A DNA stretch of 64,000 nucleotides from Macrococcus equipercicus (GCF_004359525.2 NZ_SCWC02000007.1:21747-85746), one strand, 5' to 3'; shown: positions 19,579 through 32,876, numbered from the stretch's first letter. Notes: generated by a model from the sequence alone, not told the origin. Numbers and translations are program-made.

Positions 19579-20334
19579 ATGAAAAACTTACTTTTCTGGC
19601 TCTATGTGGTGATTGCTCTTGCACTCATTGCATTCGGCTACATTTACTGGCAGCAAAAAGTAACTGATTCAGCTGCAGCAAACAACGTGAGCACTCAGTC
19701 AGTCAGCAAGAAAGCACCTAAAAAACAAGCAGCTGCTAAATCAGCCGGCAGCCTGTTCAAAGACGATGCCTTTCAACAGCTCTATAATAAGAAGACTAAA
19801 GACGGCGGGAAGATGACGATCACATTAGTAGCGACACCCTACCAGACATCTGAACATAACACAAGCGTCAAAGATGACCTGGAGAAAGCAGCCGACAAAC
19901 AGCTCGCTATCAATGCTGTGGAAGTTTCAGGGGCGTCAACTGCCGCAAGCTTAGCAGCAGCCTATGAGAAAAAGCCCGACTTAATTCTACTCGATGCACT
20001 GACAATCAATGATTACTACGAAAATATTCCAGTGAACGCTCATCTGGCAGCTCTAGAAACAATGTATAATGATGCCGTCGAACAGCATGATATTCCTGTT
20101 GTGATCATCGGCACGAGACCGATTTATAATGATCCCGCATTTGCTGACTACCAGCAGGCAGAAGCTGATTATCTCAGCAATAAAGGCAACAACTTCAACT
20201 ATGTCAGTCAAGCTGGCGAGTGGCCGACTGATGACAGCATCACGGATGACTACAATACAGCAAGCGCGTTACTGACTAGTCGCGGTATTAAGCGCTGGTC
20301 GACTGCCATAACTGACCACTTATTCAACAAATAA
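19579..20334 (+). CDS. SGNH/GDSL-like hydrolase with N-terminal membrane anchor
   Basis: A 251-residue protein. An N-terminal helix (LLFWLYVVIALALIAFGYIYW) without a cleavage motif anchors it, with a Ser/Lys/Gln-rich linker, then an extracellular alpha/beta domain (VATPYQTSEHN, PDLILLDALTINDYY, DIPVVIIGTRPIYND). Closest in my judgement to staphylococcal SGNH/GDSL-type proteins, but I do not see a clean GDS nucleophile block, so catalysis is uncertain. Start chosen at MKNLLFW because GGGAGGAAAGG precedes it. Ends in a strong terminator. Confidence 0.65.
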   Translation: MKNLLFWLYVVIALALIAFGYIYWQQKVTDSAAANNVSTQSVSKKAPKKQAAAKSAGSLFKDDAFQQLYNKKTKDGGKMTITLVATPYQTSEHNTSVKDDLEKAADKQLAINAVEVSGASTAASLAAAYEKKPDLILLDALTINDYYENIPVNAHLAALETMYNDAVEQHDIPVVIIGTRPIYNDPAFADYQQAEADYLSNKGNNFNYVSQAGEWPTDDSITDDYNTASALLTSRGIKRWSTAITDHLFNK

Positions 20335-20369
20335 ACCAGATTCCAGGACATCCTGGAATCTGGTTTTTA
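20335..20369 (+). terminator. Terminator of the SGNH-like gene
   Basis: Near-perfect stem CCAGATTCCAGG / CCTGGAATCTGG with a short loop and a T-run. Confidence 0.88.
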
Positions 20370-20405
20370 TAATCAAATCTATGCCTTTCAGCAAAAACTT
20401 CACTT

Positions 20406-21200
20406 TTAAAATAATCCTAGAAATTTTTTCTTTTTCTTCTGTCTCTCTAAATGGCCGGCCTGCACTTCAAGCGGGCTGACGTAGCGTATCTTTTCACCGT
20501 TCAGCACTTTCCGGGCGTTTTCCTTGTAATAGTTGACCTGGTCAATCCCGTACTGACCCTCTATATATTCATAGCACTCATCCATAAAGAAGTTCCGGCC
20601 TGTTACATTGTGGGCGTCACTTGCCACGAAATGAATCATCTTATGCTTCATCATCTGCTGAGCGACTGACTGGGAATAATCTCCGAGCCTTCCGACGACG
20701 ACACCTGCCGTCACTTGGCACAGTGCTCCGAGCTCAATTAATGACGCAAGTTTATTCGGATTCTTCTGCAGTTCACTGTTACGCTCAGGATGTGCTATGA
20801 CCGGCACATAGCCTTCCAGCGCCATGTTAGTGAACAGCTGCTCTGTATAAACCGGCACTTCCTGTGTCGGCAGTTCAATCAGGACGTAAGGTGCGTCTTT
20901 CATCAACGGCAGTGCTTTTCCGGTTTTCAGATCTGCAATGACGTCACCGTAAATTCTGATTTCCTGACTCGGATGGACAGTGACCGGTATTTGATGTGAC
21001 CGTATCAAGTTATTGACCTGGTCAGTAAGTTCGATGATTTTCGGTCCGTAGTTTTCATAGACGCCAATTTTATGGTGCGGCGTCGCAATAATATCCGTGA
21101 TGCCGTTCGCTGCAGCAGTCCGGGCCATCTCAAGAGCTTCTTCAGTATTTTTAGCCCCGTCATCAATGCCGAACAAAATATGGTTGTGTATATCTACCAT
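20406..21200 (-). CDS. PHP-type protein-tyrosine phosphatase, CpsB/CapC family
   Basis: A 264-residue PHP-fold metallophosphatase: DIHNHILFGIDDGAKN at the N-terminus, ATPHHKIGVY, AHPERNSEL and FVASDAHN supply the metal ligands. Family members dephosphorylate the tyrosine-rich tail of capsule-regulating kinases. I start at MVDIHNH, 12 codons inside the longest frame, because AGAGAGGG lies 7 nt upstream and homologues start there. The C-terminus is Lys-rich (RQKKKKKFLGLF). No capsule operon or BY-kinase lies nearby, so it is an orphan here. Confidence 0.88.
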   Translation of the reverse strand: MVDIHNHILFGIDDGAKNTEEALEMARTAAANGITDIIATPHHKIGVYENYGPKIIELTDQVNNLIRSHQIPVTVHPSQEIRIYGDVIADLKTGKALPLMKDAPYVLIELPTQEVPVYTEQLFTNMALEGYVPVIAHPERNSELQKNPNKLASLIELGALCQVTAGVVVGRLGDYSQSVAQQMMKHKMIHFVASDAHNVTGRNFFMDECYEYIEGQYGIDQVNYYKENARKVLNGEKIRYVSPLEVQAGHLERQKKKKKFLGLF

Positions 21201-21376
21201 TAGAATCCCTCTCTTCCTATCATGCTTTATTTTCAATATACACGGCGCAGCAGGAAATATAAAGCGAATAAGTTATCTGAATATTCCTGCACTTTGGGTT
21301 GCCATGTTTATTCTTATCATATACAATTACTGTTAACGATATGGACGCCAACAGCTACTTCAAAGGAGGACGACTT

Positions 21377-21604
21377 GTGACATATACCGACGTAATCTTT
21401 CGAGTGAGTCGAATGGAATGCTTATATAAACAATATATGGCTGAATCACGGGAAGAACTTTTCCATCATTTGAAGCATTATTATTATAGCCAGTGGGCTG
21501 ACGACCGTGATTTCATATTTGCAGAAACTGATCTATCATATATTATCTTTCAGCCGCATCGACTCAACCGGCTCATTGAGCAGACTGAAGAAATTATGCT
21601 GTAA
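21377..21604 (+). CDS. Hypothetical protein, 75 residues, GTG start
   Basis: Reading from a GTG with an excellent ribosome site (AAAGGAGGACGACTT) gives a 75-residue soluble protein rich in Tyr, Phe and acidic residues, with ECLYKQYMAESREELFHHL and FAETDLSYIIFQPHRL as notable parts. No family recognised. The strong Shine-Dalgarno and a large terminator right after the stop argue that it is real. The in-frame ATG at 21299 lacks a ribosome site. Confidence 0.6.
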   Translation: MTYTDVIFRVSRMECLYKQYMAESREELFHHLKHYYYSQWADDRDFIFAETDLSYIIFQPHRLNRLIEQTEEIML

Positions 21605-21608
21605 GACA

Positions 21609-21683
21609 ACAAAACCTTCGATTTTCATGTAATGCTGACTTCTTCTAAGAAGCTGCATCGCTATGAGAATCGAAGGTTTTTAT
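21609..21683. terminator. Long bidirectional terminator hairpin between the 75-aa gene and gatB
   Basis: 18-bp stem (AAAACCTTCGATTTTCAT paired with ATGAGAATCGAAGGTTTT, one G-U) around a loop of about 35 nt that itself holds a CTTCTT/AAGAAG pair. A- and T-runs flank both sides. Confidence 0.75.
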
Positions 21684-21708
21684 ATAACGATCATTGATTA
21701 ATTGACGA

Positions 21709-23136
21709 TCAGCGCTTTTCAAGCTCCTGCTTAAGAAGCTGGTTGACGAGCTGCGGGTTCGCCTGACCTTTCGACAGTTTCATGATCTGACCGACCAGGA
21801 AGCCCATCGCTTTACCTTTACCGTTCTTAAAGTCTTCGATAGACTGCGGGTTCTGGTCAAGTGCATCATTCACCAGCGCTGTTAACTGTGCCGGGTCAGA
21901 AATCTGTACTAATCCCTGCTCTTCCATGATGACTTTCGGTGCTTTTCCAGATTCAACAGTTTCCTGGAAGACCTTCTTGGCAATCTTGCTTGAAATCGTG
22001 CCGTCAGCAAGCAGTTTGATCATCTCAGCAAGATTTTCCGGTGTCAATGCGGTCGCGCCTAGTTCTTTCTGCTGTTTGTTCAAGTACTCGTTCACGCCGC
22101 CCATCAGCCAGTTGGAAGTGAGCTTCGCATCAGCACCCAGTTTGATCGTCTCTTCAAAGAAGTCGGACATTTCTTTTGTCAGTGTCAAGACGTGGGCATC
22201 ATATGCCGGCAGACCATAGTCGCTGACGTATTTTGCTTTACGTACATCCGGCAGTTCAGGAATAGAAGCACGTACACGTTCTTTCCATTCTTCGTCGATA
22301 ACGAGCGGCACTAAGTCCGGTTCAGGGAAGTAACGGTAGTCATCAGACCCTTCTTTAACACGCATTAAAATCGTTTTACCGGTCGACTCGTCAAAGCGGC
22401 GTGTCTCCTGCAGAATTTCTCCGCCGGACAACAATACTTCTGCCTGCCGTTTCTCTTCGTGCTCAAGTCCACGTCTGACGTAGTTGAATGAGTTCAAGTT
22501 TTTGAGCTCCGCTTTCGTACCGAATGCTTCCTGCCCTCTAGGACGCAGCGAAATATTGGCATCACAGCGCAGTGAGCCTTCTTCCATCTTACAGTCAGAG
22601 ACGCCTGTGTACTGGATAATCGCCTTTAATTTCTCAAGGTAAGCATACGCTTCTTCCGGCGTACGAATATCCGGCTCAGAGACAATCTCAACAAGCGGTG
22701 TACCCTGCCGGTTCAAGTCAACTAATGAATAACCATCTTTATGGGACAGTTTCCCAGCATCTTCTTCCATATGAAGACGTGTGATACCGATACGTTTTGT
22801 CTCGCCGTTCACTTCAATATCAATATAACCGTTCTCACCGATCGGCTCATCAAACTGTGAAATTTGATAAGCTTTCGGATTATCCGGATAGAAATAATTT
22901 TTGCGGTCAAACTTTGTCTCTGTTCTGATATCCATATTGAGCGCCATCGCAGCACGCATCGCCCAGTCGACTGCCGTTTTATTCACGACCGGCAGGACGC
23001 CCGGATAGCCGAGGTCGATGACGCTGACGTTTGTGTTCGGTTCAGCACCAAAGTGTGCAGGAGAACTGGAGAACATCTTGGATTCAGTCTTTAATTCAAC
23101 GTGGACTTCAAGTCCGATTACTGTTTCGAAATGCAT
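21709..23136 (-). CDS. gatB: Aspartyl/glutamyl-tRNA amidotransferase subunit B
   Basis: Kinase and tRNA-binding subunit of GatCAB, 475 residues. N-terminal [37 protein letters not shown] and [17 protein letters not shown] are family signatures; the C-terminal YqeY-like tail (about 330-475) binds tRNA. It phosphorylates Glu-tRNA(Gln) (and Asp-tRNA(Asn)) for amidation with ammonia from GatA. Third in gatC-gatA-gatB, 12 nt after gatA. Confidence 0.97.
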   Translation of the reverse strand: MHFETVIGLEVHVELKTESKMFSSSPAHFGAEPNTNVSVIDLGYPGVLPVVNKTAVDWAMRAAMALNMDIRTETKFDRKNYFYPDNPKAYQISQFDEPIGENGYIDIEVNGETKRIGITRLHMEEDAGKLSHKDGYSLVDLNRQGTPLVEIVSEPDIRTPEEAYAYLEKLKAIIQYTGVSDCKMEEGSLRCDANISLRPRGQEAFGTKAELKNLNSFNYVRRGLEHEEKRQAEVLLSGGEILQETRRFDESTGKTILMRVKEGSDDYRYFPEPDLVPLVIDEEWKERVRASIPELPDVRKAKYVSDYGLPAYDAHVLTLTKEMSDFFEETIKLGADAKLTSNWLMGGVNEYLNKQQKELGATALTPENLAEMIKLLADGTISSKIAKKVFQETVESGKAPKVIMEEQGLVQISDPAQLTALVNDALDQNPQSIEDFKNGKGKAMGFLVGQIMKLSKGQANPQLVNQLLKQELEKR

Positions 23137-23148
23137 ATCATCGTCTCC

Positions 23149-24594
23149 TTATAACGTTTGATAACGGTCTGTTAAGTTAAATTTTTGTTCGTACTGATAA
23201 GCGACATTGTAGACTTTCTGTTCATCGAATGGTTTACCGATGATCTGCAGTCCGATTGGTCGACCGTTATGTTCGCCGCAAGGTACAGAGATTGATGGCA
23301 GGCCGGCTAAATTAACTGGAATCGTCAAAATATCATTGGCATACATAGTCAGCGGATCATTGATCTGCTCACCAATATTGAATGCTGGTGTCGGTGCTAC
23401 TGGTCCGACGATGATATCGTAGTCAGCGAATACTTTCTCGAAGTCCTGCTTGATCAATGTTCTTACTTTCTGTGCTTTTTTGTAGTAAGCATCGTAATAG
23501 CCTGAACTTAACGCATAAGTCCCGAGCATGATACGGCGTTTGACTTCATCACCGAAACCTTCCTGACGCGTCTTCTTGTACAGTTCCTCTAAGTTCGTCG
23601 CACCTTCTGCCTGATAGCCGTAACGGATACCGTCAAAACGCGCTAAGTTAGCTGAAGCTTCTGAAGAGGCAAGAATATAGTAAGTTGCTACTCCGTATTT
23701 AGAGTTAGGCAGCGACACTTCTTCAACGACTGCACCGAGTGCGCTTAATTCTTTGATTGCTGCTTCTACGCTTGCTTTTACTTCTGCCTGGACACCTTCA
23801 CCTAAATATTCTTTCGGTACAGCAACACGCAGGCCCGTCAAATCTTTCTCGAGATTTGATGTAAAGTCGACATTATCTACTGGTGCACTTGTTGAATCCA
23901 TTTTGTCGACACCTGAAATGATTTCAAGTACAGTCGCATTGTCCTTAACATTGCGCGTGATCGGACCGATCTGATCAAGTGATGAAGCGAAAGCGACAAG
24001 GCCGTAACGTGAGACCCGGCCATAGGTCGGCTTCATGCCGACAACGCCGCAGTATGATGCCGGCTGGCGGATAGAGCCGCCTGTATCTGAACCAAGTGCG
24101 AACGGCACAAGGCTCGCTGCCACTGCTGCTGCACTGCCGCCTGATGAACCGCCCGGCACTGCTGTATGATCAAACGGATTGACCGTCTTCTTATAGAATG
24201 AGTTCTCTGAAGAACCGCCCATCGCGAATTCATCCATGTTCAGCTTCCCGACTAGTATCCCGTTTTCGTTATTTAATTTCTGCATAACAGTTGCATCGTA
24301 TACCGGAGTAAAGCCAGTCAGCATTTTACTTGCGCAAGTGGTCTCAACATTTTTAGTGACAATGTTATCTTTGATACCCATCGGAATACCGAATAAGCGG
24401 CCGGATGGTGTTTCATTATCAAGCGCTGCAGCTTTTGCCATCGCCTGTTCTTTATCAAGTGCAAGGAACGACTGGATCTTCGCGTCATCCTGTTCAATAT
24501 TTTTGAATGTGTCAGCGATAAGCTCTGACGGTTTCAGCGCTTTGTTCTGAATCATTTGAGACAATGATTCAATCGATTCATATCTTAACGACAT
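23149..24594 (-). CDS. gatA: Aspartyl/glutamyl-tRNA amidotransferase subunit A
   Basis: Amidase-family glutaminase of 481 residues. The Ser-cisSer-Lys triad is visible as [20 protein letters not shown] and [16 protein letters not shown]. It hydrolyses glutamine and channels ammonia to GatB. One base separates it from gatC. Complete, normal length. Confidence 0.97.
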   Translation of the reverse strand: MSLRYESIESLSQMIQNKALKPSELIADTFKNIEQDDAKIQSFLALDKEQAMAKAAALDNETPSGRLFGIPMGIKDNIVTKNVETTCASKMLTGFTPVYDATVMQKLNNENGILVGKLNMDEFAMGGSSENSFYKKTVNPFDHTAVPGGSSGGSAAAVAASLVPFALGSDTGGSIRQPASYCGVVGMKPTYGRVSRYGLVAFASSLDQIGPITRNVKDNATVLEIISGVDKMDSTSAPVDNVDFTSNLEKDLTGLRVAVPKEYLGEGVQAEVKASVEAAIKELSALGAVVEEVSLPNSKYGVATYYILASSEASANLARFDGIRYGYQAEGATNLEELYKKTRQEGFGDEVKRRIMLGTYALSSGYYDAYYKKAQKVRTLIKQDFEKVFADYDIIVGPVAPTPAFNIGEQINDPLTMYANDILTIPVNLAGLPSISVPCGEHNGRPIGLQIIGKPFDEQKVYNVAYQYEQKFNLTDRYQTL

Positions 24595-24595
24595 T

Positions 24596-24892
24596 TTATT
24601 CTCCTCCTAAAATTGAAGGCACACGGAACTGGCCGTCTTCTTTGACCGGCGCATTCTTCAGTACTTCTTCTTGTGTCAAGCTGTGATGCGCCACATCATC
24701 ACGCAGTACGTTCTGCAGATCCAGTACGTGGAATGTCGGCGCAACACCTTCTGTATCTACTTCTTCGAGCTGATTGGCGAAATTAAGAATCGCTTCCAGC
24801 TGGGTGCTGAATTTTTCCGCTTCCTGTTCATTAATAGCAAGACGCGCCAGATGGGCCACGTGTTTTACTTGATCATTTAATATGGTCGTCAT
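24596..24892 (-). CDS. gatC: Aspartyl/glutamyl-tRNA amidotransferase subunit C
   Basis: Small clamp subunit, 98 residues, that joins GatA and Gat[21 protein letters not shown] and [17 protein letters not shown] are characteristic. I start at MTTILND because TAGGAGG lies 8 nt before it; the frame could begin nine codons earlier but without a ribosome site. First gene of the operon. Confidence 0.95.
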   Translation of the reverse strand: MTTILNDQVKHVAHLARLAINEQEAEKFSTQLEAILNFANQLEEVDTEGVAPTFHVLDLQNVLRDDVAHHSLTQEEVLKNAPVKEDGQFRVPSILGGE

Positions 24893-24973
24893 GTTTATCC
24901 TCCTAAACGTATATAACATCTATAAATTCTATCAAATTTCTATATAAAAATCTAAAGAAACTAAAAAAGATAT

Positions 24974-24989
24974 ATGAAAACGCTTTAAC
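24974..24989 (+). promoter_or_regulatory. Possible CcpA cre site upstream of putP
   Basis: ATGAAAACGCTTTAAC matches WTGNAARCGNWWWNCA at 14 of 16 positions, the final CA being absent. It sits just upstream of TATAAT (24996-25001). Proline uptake and breakdown are under CcpA in staphylococci, so the placement is reasonable. Tentative. Confidence 0.4.
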
Positions 24990-25049
24990 GCGGTATATAA
25001 TTAGTACATAAGTATTATAATTATTCATAAAATTAAAGGAGGAACATTT

Positions 25050-26585
25050 ATGATACTCGCTTCTACTTTTCAAAATGTCAAGATTGAAGCCACTTGGATG
25101 ACGTATGTCATGATTGCTGTCTATTTCTTAATCCTGCTCGGCATCGGCTACTATGCCTATAAACAGTCGACAAGCACGCTTGATGAGTACATGCTCGGCG
25201 GCAGAAGTCTCGGGCCGCTAGTCACAGCATTGTCTGCCGGGGCAGCTGACATGAGCGGGTGGATGCTCATGGGCCTACCGGGTTCTGTCTATACGACAGG
25301 ACTATCTGCCACATGGATTGCGATCGGCTTGACGATCGGCGCATGGCTGAACTATATACTTGTCGCACCGAGGCTCAGAGTTTATACAGAGCTTGCTGAC
25401 AACGCCATCACTATTCCCGACTTCTTCGAGAAACGTGTCAGCGACCATACACGGATGCTGAAAATCATTTCAGGCCTTGTCATCGTCGTCTTCTTCACTC
25501 TATATACACAGGCCGGTATGGTCTCAGGCGGTGTACTGTTCCAAAGTGCGTTCGGCCTTGACTATCACTGGGGTCTCATTCTAACAGCAGGCATCGTTAT
25601 TCTTTATACGCTGTTCGGCGGTTATCTTGCGGTTTCGCTGACGGATTTCTTCCAGGGCGTCATCATGTTGATTGCACTTGTTATCGTCCCTATCGTCGCC
25701 CTGCTCAAATTAAATGGCCTTGATACATTTGATACTGTCGTTGACTTGAAACCGACGAACCTTGACTGGTTCAAAGGAACGACGACAATCGGCATTATCT
25801 CGCTGCTTGCCTGGGGACTGGGTTACTTCGGTCAGCCGCACATCATCGTCCGCTTTATGTCTATCAGATCGCACAGACTGCTGCCGGCAGCACGCCGCAT
25901 CGGGATTTCATGGATGGCCGTGTCACTTATCGGCGCTTGTATGACCGGTCTGATCGGTATCGCATTCGTCCACGAATCCGGCCAGAAACTGGATAACCCA
26001 GAGACCATCTTCGTTGTAATGAGTCAGATTTTGTTCCATCCGTTGATCGCAGGATTTTTCCTCGCTGCTATTTTAGCAGCAATCATGAGCACTATTTCTT
26101 CACAGCTGCTTGTAACGAGCAGTTCGTTGACACAGGATTTCTATATGCTGTTCCGCAAGACAAACATTCAGGATAAATCCCGCGAGAAAGAGTTCGTGCT
26201 TGTCGGAAGGCTGTCAGTACTCCTCGTCGCGCTAATTGCCGGATTCATCGCATGGCATCCAAATGACACCATTTTGAACTTAGTCGGTAATGCATGGGCA
26301 GGATTCGGTGCCGCATTCGGACCACTTGTACTGCTGTCATTATTCTGGAAAGGCCTGACAAAAGAAGGCGCTATTTCCGGGATGATTCTCGGCTCGCTGA
26401 CGGTCATCTTCTGGATCGTCATGAAATCCGCACCTCACCATGCGACAATATTTGATCTTTATGAAATCATCCCGGGCTTCGTCATCAGCTTATTATCCAC
26501 TATTTTAGTGAGTATGCTGACAATCAAACCGGAACAGCGTGTGCTTGATGAATTCGATGAAATGAAACGTATCGTCAGAAGCTGA
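25050..26585 (+). CDS. putP: Sodium/proline symporter
   Basis: SSS-family transporter of 511 residues with about 13 membrane helices. The [32 protein letters not shown] block and later [13 protein letters not shown] and [16 protein letters not shown] are PutP hallmarks and include sodium-site serines and alanines. Length equals S. aureus PutP. It imports proline for nutrition and osmoprotection. AAAGGAGGA ribosome site; a cre-like sequence lies upstream; a terminator follows. Confidence 0.95.
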   Translation: MILASTFQNVKIEATWMTYVMIAVYFLILLGIGYYAYKQSTSTLDEYMLGGRSLGPLVTALSAGAADMSGWMLMGLPGSVYTTGLSATWIAIGLTIGAWLNYILVAPRLRVYTELADNAITIPDFFEKRVSDHTRMLKIISGLVIVVFFTLYTQAGMVSGGVLFQSAFGLDYHWGLILTAGIVILYTLFGGYLAVSLTDFFQGVIMLIALVIVPIVALLKLNGLDTFDTVVDLKPTNLDWFKGTTTIGIISLLAWGLGYFGQPHIIVRFMSIRSHRLLPAARRIGISWMAVSLIGACMTGLIGIAFVHESGQKLDNPETIFVVMSQILFHPLIAGFFLAAILAAIMSTISSQLLVTSSSLTQDFYMLFRKTNIQDKSREKEFVLVGRLSVLLVALIAGFIAWHPNDTILNLVGNAWAGFGAAFGPLVLLSLFWKGLTKEGAISGMILGSLTVIFWIVMKSAPHHATIFDLYEIIPGFVISLLSTILVSMLTIKPEQRVLDEFDEMKRIVRS

Positions 26586-26608
26586 TTCAAGATAACCACA
26601 GCGATAAT

Positions 26609-26642
26609 AAAAGCACGTTCCATAAAGGAGCGTGCTTTTTTC
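26609..26642 (+). terminator. Terminator of putP
   Basis: Stem AAAAGCACG / CGTGCTTTT with a 13-base loop, ending in six T. Confidence 0.8.
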
Positions 26643-26730
26643 TGTTACTGACCGAGTAAATCCACTGTAACAGTTTCTCTTCATCAAAAAAGAAGAGAAG
26701 CTCAACATGAGAAAGATCAATTTATAGTTA

Positions 26731-26765
26731 TAAAACAAGATCAGCTGCAATGAGCTGATCTTGTT
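26731..26765 (-). terminator. Terminator of the pcrB-pcrA-ligA-camS operon
   Basis: Stem ACAAGATCAGCT / AGCTGATCTTGT with a 6-base loop just after the camS stop, followed on the minus strand by TTTTATA. Confidence 0.85.
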
Positions 26766-27932
26766 CTACTGCTGATATACATGAATTTTAGGTTCTTTAT
26801 CATCTTTCTTCTTTGTAATCAGTGCCAGCGGTTTATCACTGTCGACAATTGAGATTTCCAGATTGTCAACACCACTAAAATACTTCGTGGATAAGTCACT
26901 GATATACTGCGTCACGCCGACTACTTCAGCTTTGCCATAGTAATCAAGCGGGACATTGATTGTCACTTCTTTTATTTTATCATTAACGAAGTGACCGGTG
27001 CCGATGGCCTGTGTGAAGTTCGGGAAGAAGCTCTGCAGAGAGTCGTTGAACTGCTTGAAATCATTGTTCAATTTCTTGTTCAGTTCTTCTGCATCACTTG
27101 ACGGCAGCAGTGCATATTTTTCATTGACGTCTTTCCACTTCTCTAGAGATTGACTGCCTTTATCGCTGACAGCATACGCTACAAAGTTTCCAGGAACGAT
27201 ACTTTCTTCTGAACTCTGCATAAAAATCGCAAATATAATCGGAATATTTTTCAATTCAGACTTCGCGCGTAGTCGTGACAGAATTTCCTCCGCCATTTCC
27301 TTCCCTTTCTTTTCACTGAGCTTTGTATCGAGCGTTTGACTGTATATCTCACCGTACTGCTCTTTCTGGTAATAATAGACGCTGTTCATCGCAAGACCAA
27401 TTGTCATGCCGGAGATCTTCTCGTTCTTCGCGTCCTTCTTCGTATAATAATCCTGTTCTAGCAGGTGAGATAAGTAGGCCGGCGAATTCTCGGCGATTTT
27501 CTCAGGGTCCGTCTCACCGTGATGAGATGGATTCAGACCGAAGTTAGCATAGGCATTGCGTTCTATGCGCGTATCTTCATCCATCGCATCTATTTCTTCT
27601 TTCGTAAACTGCGGCTCAAGATAACTTTCAACGGCATTTTTCGTCAGCAGCTGCCCGTCGCGGAACAAGTAATCGTCCGGCGAGAACACGCGTCTGCTGA
27701 TGCTGAACAGACCTGATTCAAAGGCATCACCATTATAGGCATTCGCCATGTTTGCACTTGTCAAACCACGCGCCTGGCTTTCTTTGAACGGCAGCAGTGT
27801 CCGGTAGTAATCTCCTGAAATCCGGGCATCTGTCGCAATCTGCTTCTCATCCTTCTGTTGCGCCGTATCATTAGTTGAGCCACAGGCTGCCAGCAGCAAT
27901 GCTGAGAGCATGACAATTGATACTTTCTTCAT
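26766..27932 (-). CDS. camS: CamS family sex-pheromone lipoprotein
   Basis: Lipoprotein of 388 residues. The signal peptide ends in lipobox LLLAACGS; the rest is the CamS fold (DYYRTLLPFKESQARGL, GLFSISRRVFSPDDYL, GLNPSHHGET). In staphylococci the processed leader peptide of CamS acts as a pheromone-like peptide (the cAM373-like activity), while the mature protein's role is unclear. Last gene of pcrB-pcrA-ligA-camS, 10 nt after ligA. Confidence 0.93.
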   Translation of the reverse strand: MKKVSIVMLSALLLAACGSTNDTAQQKDEKQIATDARISGDYYRTLLPFKESQARGLTSANMANAYNGDAFESGLFSISRRVFSPDDYLFRDGQLLTKNAVESYLEPQFTKEEIDAMDEDTRIERNAYANFGLNPSHHGETDPEKIAENSPAYLSHLLEQDYYTKKDAKNEKISGMTIGLAMNSVYYYQKEQYGEIYSQTLDTKLSEKKGKEMAEEILSRLRAKSELKNIPIIFAIFMQSSEESIVPGNFVAYAVSDKGSQSLEKWKDVNEKYALLPSSDAEELNKKLNNDFKQFNDSLQSFFPNFTQAIGTGHFVNDKIKEVTINVPLDYYGKAEVVGVTQYISDLSTKYFSGVDNLEISIVDSDKPLALITKKKDDKEPKIHVYQQ

Positions 27933-27942
27933 AATAGGCTCC

Positions 27943-29937
<1,995 letters not shown>

Positions 29938-32082
29938 CTACTCCTTCTTCTCGATCGGTGCAAACTGGCTGAGCAGTCGTTTCATGCCTACCGATTTAAA
30001 TATGATGTCCAGTTCAAGAGAACCGGATTTTTCCGTGACGTTGCTGACGAGCCCTTCTCCCCACGATTTGTGGATGACTTTATCACCGATATTATATGTC
30101 TGGCCGGATGCAGCTGGTCTGCTTGATGCACTTCTTTTCGTGCCGAAAACAGGACGCGGCTTATGCCCTTCCAGCAAGTCCGCCGGAATCTCATCAAGAA
30201 AGCGTGATTTCCGGTTGGACTGACTGCGGCCGAATAATGTTCTGCTGTCGGCATGCGACATATGCAGATGTTCTTCCGCTCTTGTAATAGCTACATACAT
30301 CAGCCGCCGTTCCTCTTCCATCTCGCTGTCATCCGCGAGACTTCTTGAATGCGGGAAGATGGTTTCTTCAAGCCCGGCGATGAACACAACTTTGAACTCA
30401 AGACCTTTAGCCGAGTGCATCGTCATCAGTGTGATGCCTGTCCCCATATCGGCATTGTCTACATCGCTGACAAGTGACAAGTCGGTCAGAAAGTTGACAA
30501 GTGACTGCTCTTCAATCGGTGTCAGCTTCTCATAATCTTGCGGTACGCTTAAAAACTCCTCCAAGTTCTCAAGGCGCGACTGCGACTCTAGCGTCCGGTC
30601 CGCCTTCAGCATATCAGTGTAGCCTGTCTTCTCCATAATCTGCTCGACAAGCTCTGTAATTGACAGAAACTCCTGCTGTTTCATAAAGCCGTCCATCATT
30701 TCGTAAAACTTTACGAGTGTTTCTGTCGTCTTACGCGGCAGTCCGATGAAATCAACTTCTGCCAGCGCGTCAAAGTAGCTCAGGCCGTTAGCTGTTGCGT
30801 ACGCCGCTATTTTATCCAGTGCTCCTGGGCCGACGCCGCGCTTCGGTGTATTGATGACACGTGTGAAGCTGATATCTTCATTGCTGTTAGCGACGAGCCG
30901 TAAGTAACTTAAAATATCTTTAATCTCTTTCCGTTCGTAGAACTTCGTGCCGCCGACCATCGTATAGTTGATGTTGGATTTTAAGAGCGTCTCCTCCAGC
31001 ACACGCGACTGTGCATTCGTCCGGTAAAGAATCGCCATATCGCTCAGCTGATAATGGTCGCGCTGTTTTTTCTGGATCTCGGCGACGATATATTCTGCCT
31101 CATGGCGTTCAGACATGGCCTTGAAATATTGAATCTTGCTGCCGTCCTCATTATCCGTCCATAATGCTTTCGGTTTCCGCTCTGTGTTATTTCTGATGAC
31201 TTCATTTGCTGCATGCAGAATATTTTTCGTCGACCGGTAATTGCGTTCAAGGAAGATGGTCTTTGCACTTTTGTAGTCTTCTTCAAAGCTTAAAATATTA
31301 TAAATGTCCGCGCCGCGCCAGCCGTATATCGACTGGTCAGAATCACCGACGACACATAAGTTCTCAAATTTTTCGGCGAGCATCTTGACGAGCATGTACT
31401 GCGCTCTGTTCGTATCCTGATACTCATCGACGTGAATATAATGAAACTTGTTCTGATAATACTCAAGCGCTTCAGGGATGCGCTCGAACAGCTGCAGTGT
31501 CGTCATAATCAGGTCATCGAAATCAAGCGCATGATTTTTCAGCAGAATATTTTGATAGCGTTTGTAGACTTTCGCAGTTGTCAGCGCCATATAATCATTC
31601 GCTTCACGTTCTGCGTCATCCGGTGTCTTCAGTTCATTTTTCAAGTTTGAGATCTGGGCAAGCAGTGAGCGGGGCTCAAACTTTTTCAGGTCCAGATTTT
31701 CCTGCTTCAGCACTTCCTTCATCACAGAGCGCTGATCAGTCGGGTCAAGTATGGTGAAGTTACGCTCGATACCGATACGGTCAATATCGCGTCTCAGTAT
31801 TCTGACGCACATGGAGTGAAACGTTGAGATCCATACTGCTTCTGCTTCAGCGCCGATCAGCTGTTCCACCCGCTCCTTCATTTCCTTTGCTGCTTTGTTC
31901 GTGAATGTGATCGCCAGTATATTATAAGGATTGACTGATTTCTCTCTGATCAAGTAGGCGATGCGGTGCGTCAGCACGCGTGTCTTACCGGAGCCGGCAC
32001 CTGCCATGATCAGCAGCGGTCCTTCAGTCGTCTGCACGGCTGCCCGCTGTTCCTCGTTCATTCTCTTCAATAATTCGTTCAC
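29938..32082 (-). CDS. pcrA: ATP-dependent DNA helicase PcrA
   Basis: Superfamily 1 3'-5' helicase of 714 residues. Motif [14 protein letters not shown], motif [10 protein letters not shown], motif [17 protein letters not shown] and motif [13 protein letters not shown] are present; the C-terminal Tudor-like segment ([17 protein letters not shown]) binds RNA polymerase. It is essential for repair and for removing RecA and replication-transcription conflicts. Second gene of the operon, 6 nt after pcrB. Confidence 0.97.
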   Translation of the reverse strand: MNELLKRMNEEQRAAVQTTEGPLLIMAGAGSGKTRVLTHRIAYLIREKSVNPYNILAITFTNKAAKEMKERVEQLIGAEAEAVWISTFHSMCVRILRRDIDRIGIERNFTILDPTDQRSVMKEVLKQENLDLKKFEPRSLLAQISNLKNELKTPDDAEREANDYMALTTAKVYKRYQNILLKNHALDFDDLIMTTLQLFERIPEALEYYQNKFHYIHVDEYQDTNRAQYMLVKMLAEKFENLCVVGDSDQSIYGWRGADIYNILSFEEDYKSAKTIFLERNYRSTKNILHAANEVIRNNTERKPKALWTDNEDGSKIQYFKAMSERHEAEYIVAEIQKKQRDHYQLSDMAILYRTNAQSRVLEETLLKSNINYTMVGGTKFYERKEIKDILSYLRLVANSNEDISFTRVINTPKRGVGPGALDKIAAYATANGLSYFDALAEVDFIGLPRKTTETLVKFYEMMDGFMKQQEFLSITELVEQIMEKTGYTDMLKADRTLESQSRLENLEEFLSVPQDYEKLTPIEEQSLVNFLTDLSLVSDVDNADMGTGITLMTMHSAKGLEFKVVFIAGLEETIFPHSRSLADDSEMEEERRLMYVAITRAEEHLHMSHADSRTLFGRSQSNRKSRFLDEIPADLLEGHKPRPVFGTKRSASSRPAASGQTYNIGDKVIHKSWGEGLVSNVTEKSGSLELDIIFKSVGMKRLLSQFAPIEKKE

Positions 32083-32088
32083 TATCAG

Positions 32089-32781
32089 TTATCCTTTCTG
32101 TGCTTTGATTTTCACTGTTTCAAGTGCGCGCTTTAAGTCTTTATATATAATATTTCCGACAACGATAGTATCCGCATACTGCTTCATCTCAAGCGCCTGG
32201 TTCAGGCTCTCAATGCCGCCGCCGTAAATGAGTCGTGTGTCGGGACAAGCTGACTTCAACGTCTTCAGCAGTGTGACATCACCATAAGTTCCGCTGTATT
32301 CCAGATAGCAGACCGGGAACTTATAGAAATGGTTGATCATCTGCCCGTAGGCGTATATATCATCTGCGTCAAGTGTCGTATCAGCTGCCGTCAGCCGGGC
32401 TACTTTGCTCTCTTTGTTCATCACGATATAGCCTTCCATTGTGAATTCATCGAAGTCAATCATATGACCATACTGCTTGAGCGCTTCCAGCAGCATGCCG
32501 TTATGAAACGTCACGTCCGGACTGTTGAGGACAGCGGGCACTAAGTAGCGGTCAAAGCCCGGGATGACGCTTGCCAGATTTGATATTTCAAGCGCGCAGG
32601 GCACTGTATAGCGCCTTACTCTAGACATCAAGTCCAGCACATTATCGAGCGTGACATTATCAGTCCCTCCGATAATAATCGCATCTGTACCTGATTCACA
32701 GAGCTGCTGCAGCGTGCTGTCATCGATTTCATTGGCAGGATCCAGTTTAAAAACATGTTCCCAATCTTTCACTTCATACAT
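32089..32781 (-). CDS. pcrB: Heptaprenylglyceryl phosphate synthase
   Basis: TIM-barrel prenyltransferase of 230 residues, joining glycerol-1-phosphate to a long polyprenyl diphosphate to give an archaeal-type ether lipid precursor. [28 protein letters not shown] and [16 protein letters not shown] bind the phosphate and glycerol. Upstream of pcrA as in S. aureus and Bacillus. First gene of the four-gene operon. Physiological function in Staphylococcaceae is not clear. Confidence 0.93.
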   Translation of the reverse strand: MYEVKDWEHVFKLDPANEIDDSTLQQLCESGTDAIIIGGTDNVTLDNVLDLMSRVRRYTVPCALEISNLASVIPGFDRYLVPAVLNSPDVTFHNGMLLEALKQYGHMIDFDEFTMEGYIVMNKESKVARLTAADTTLDADDIYAYGQMINHFYKFPVCYLEYSGTYGDVTLLKTLKSACPDTRLIYGGGIESLNQALEMKQYADTIVVGNIIYKDLKRALETVKIKAQKG

Positions 32782-32847
32782 GGAACTACTCCTTTTTTGA
32801 TATATTTATAATTATAGCATTTTTAGTGCATTTCTTTGCTGTAGAAA

Positions 32848-32876
32848 CAAAAAAGCCAGTGACTGCTCACTGACTT
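32848..32876 (-). terminator. Terminator of the VanY-type gene
   Basis: On the minus strand the stem GTCAGTGA / TCACTGGC is followed by six T. The VanY-type stop lies in the stem. Confidence 0.82.

Noticed and set aside
21247..21291. GCAGGAA...TTCCTGC imperfect dyad before the PHP phosphatase
   Set aside because: Short arms with a bulge and a long loop; no supporting promoter placement.
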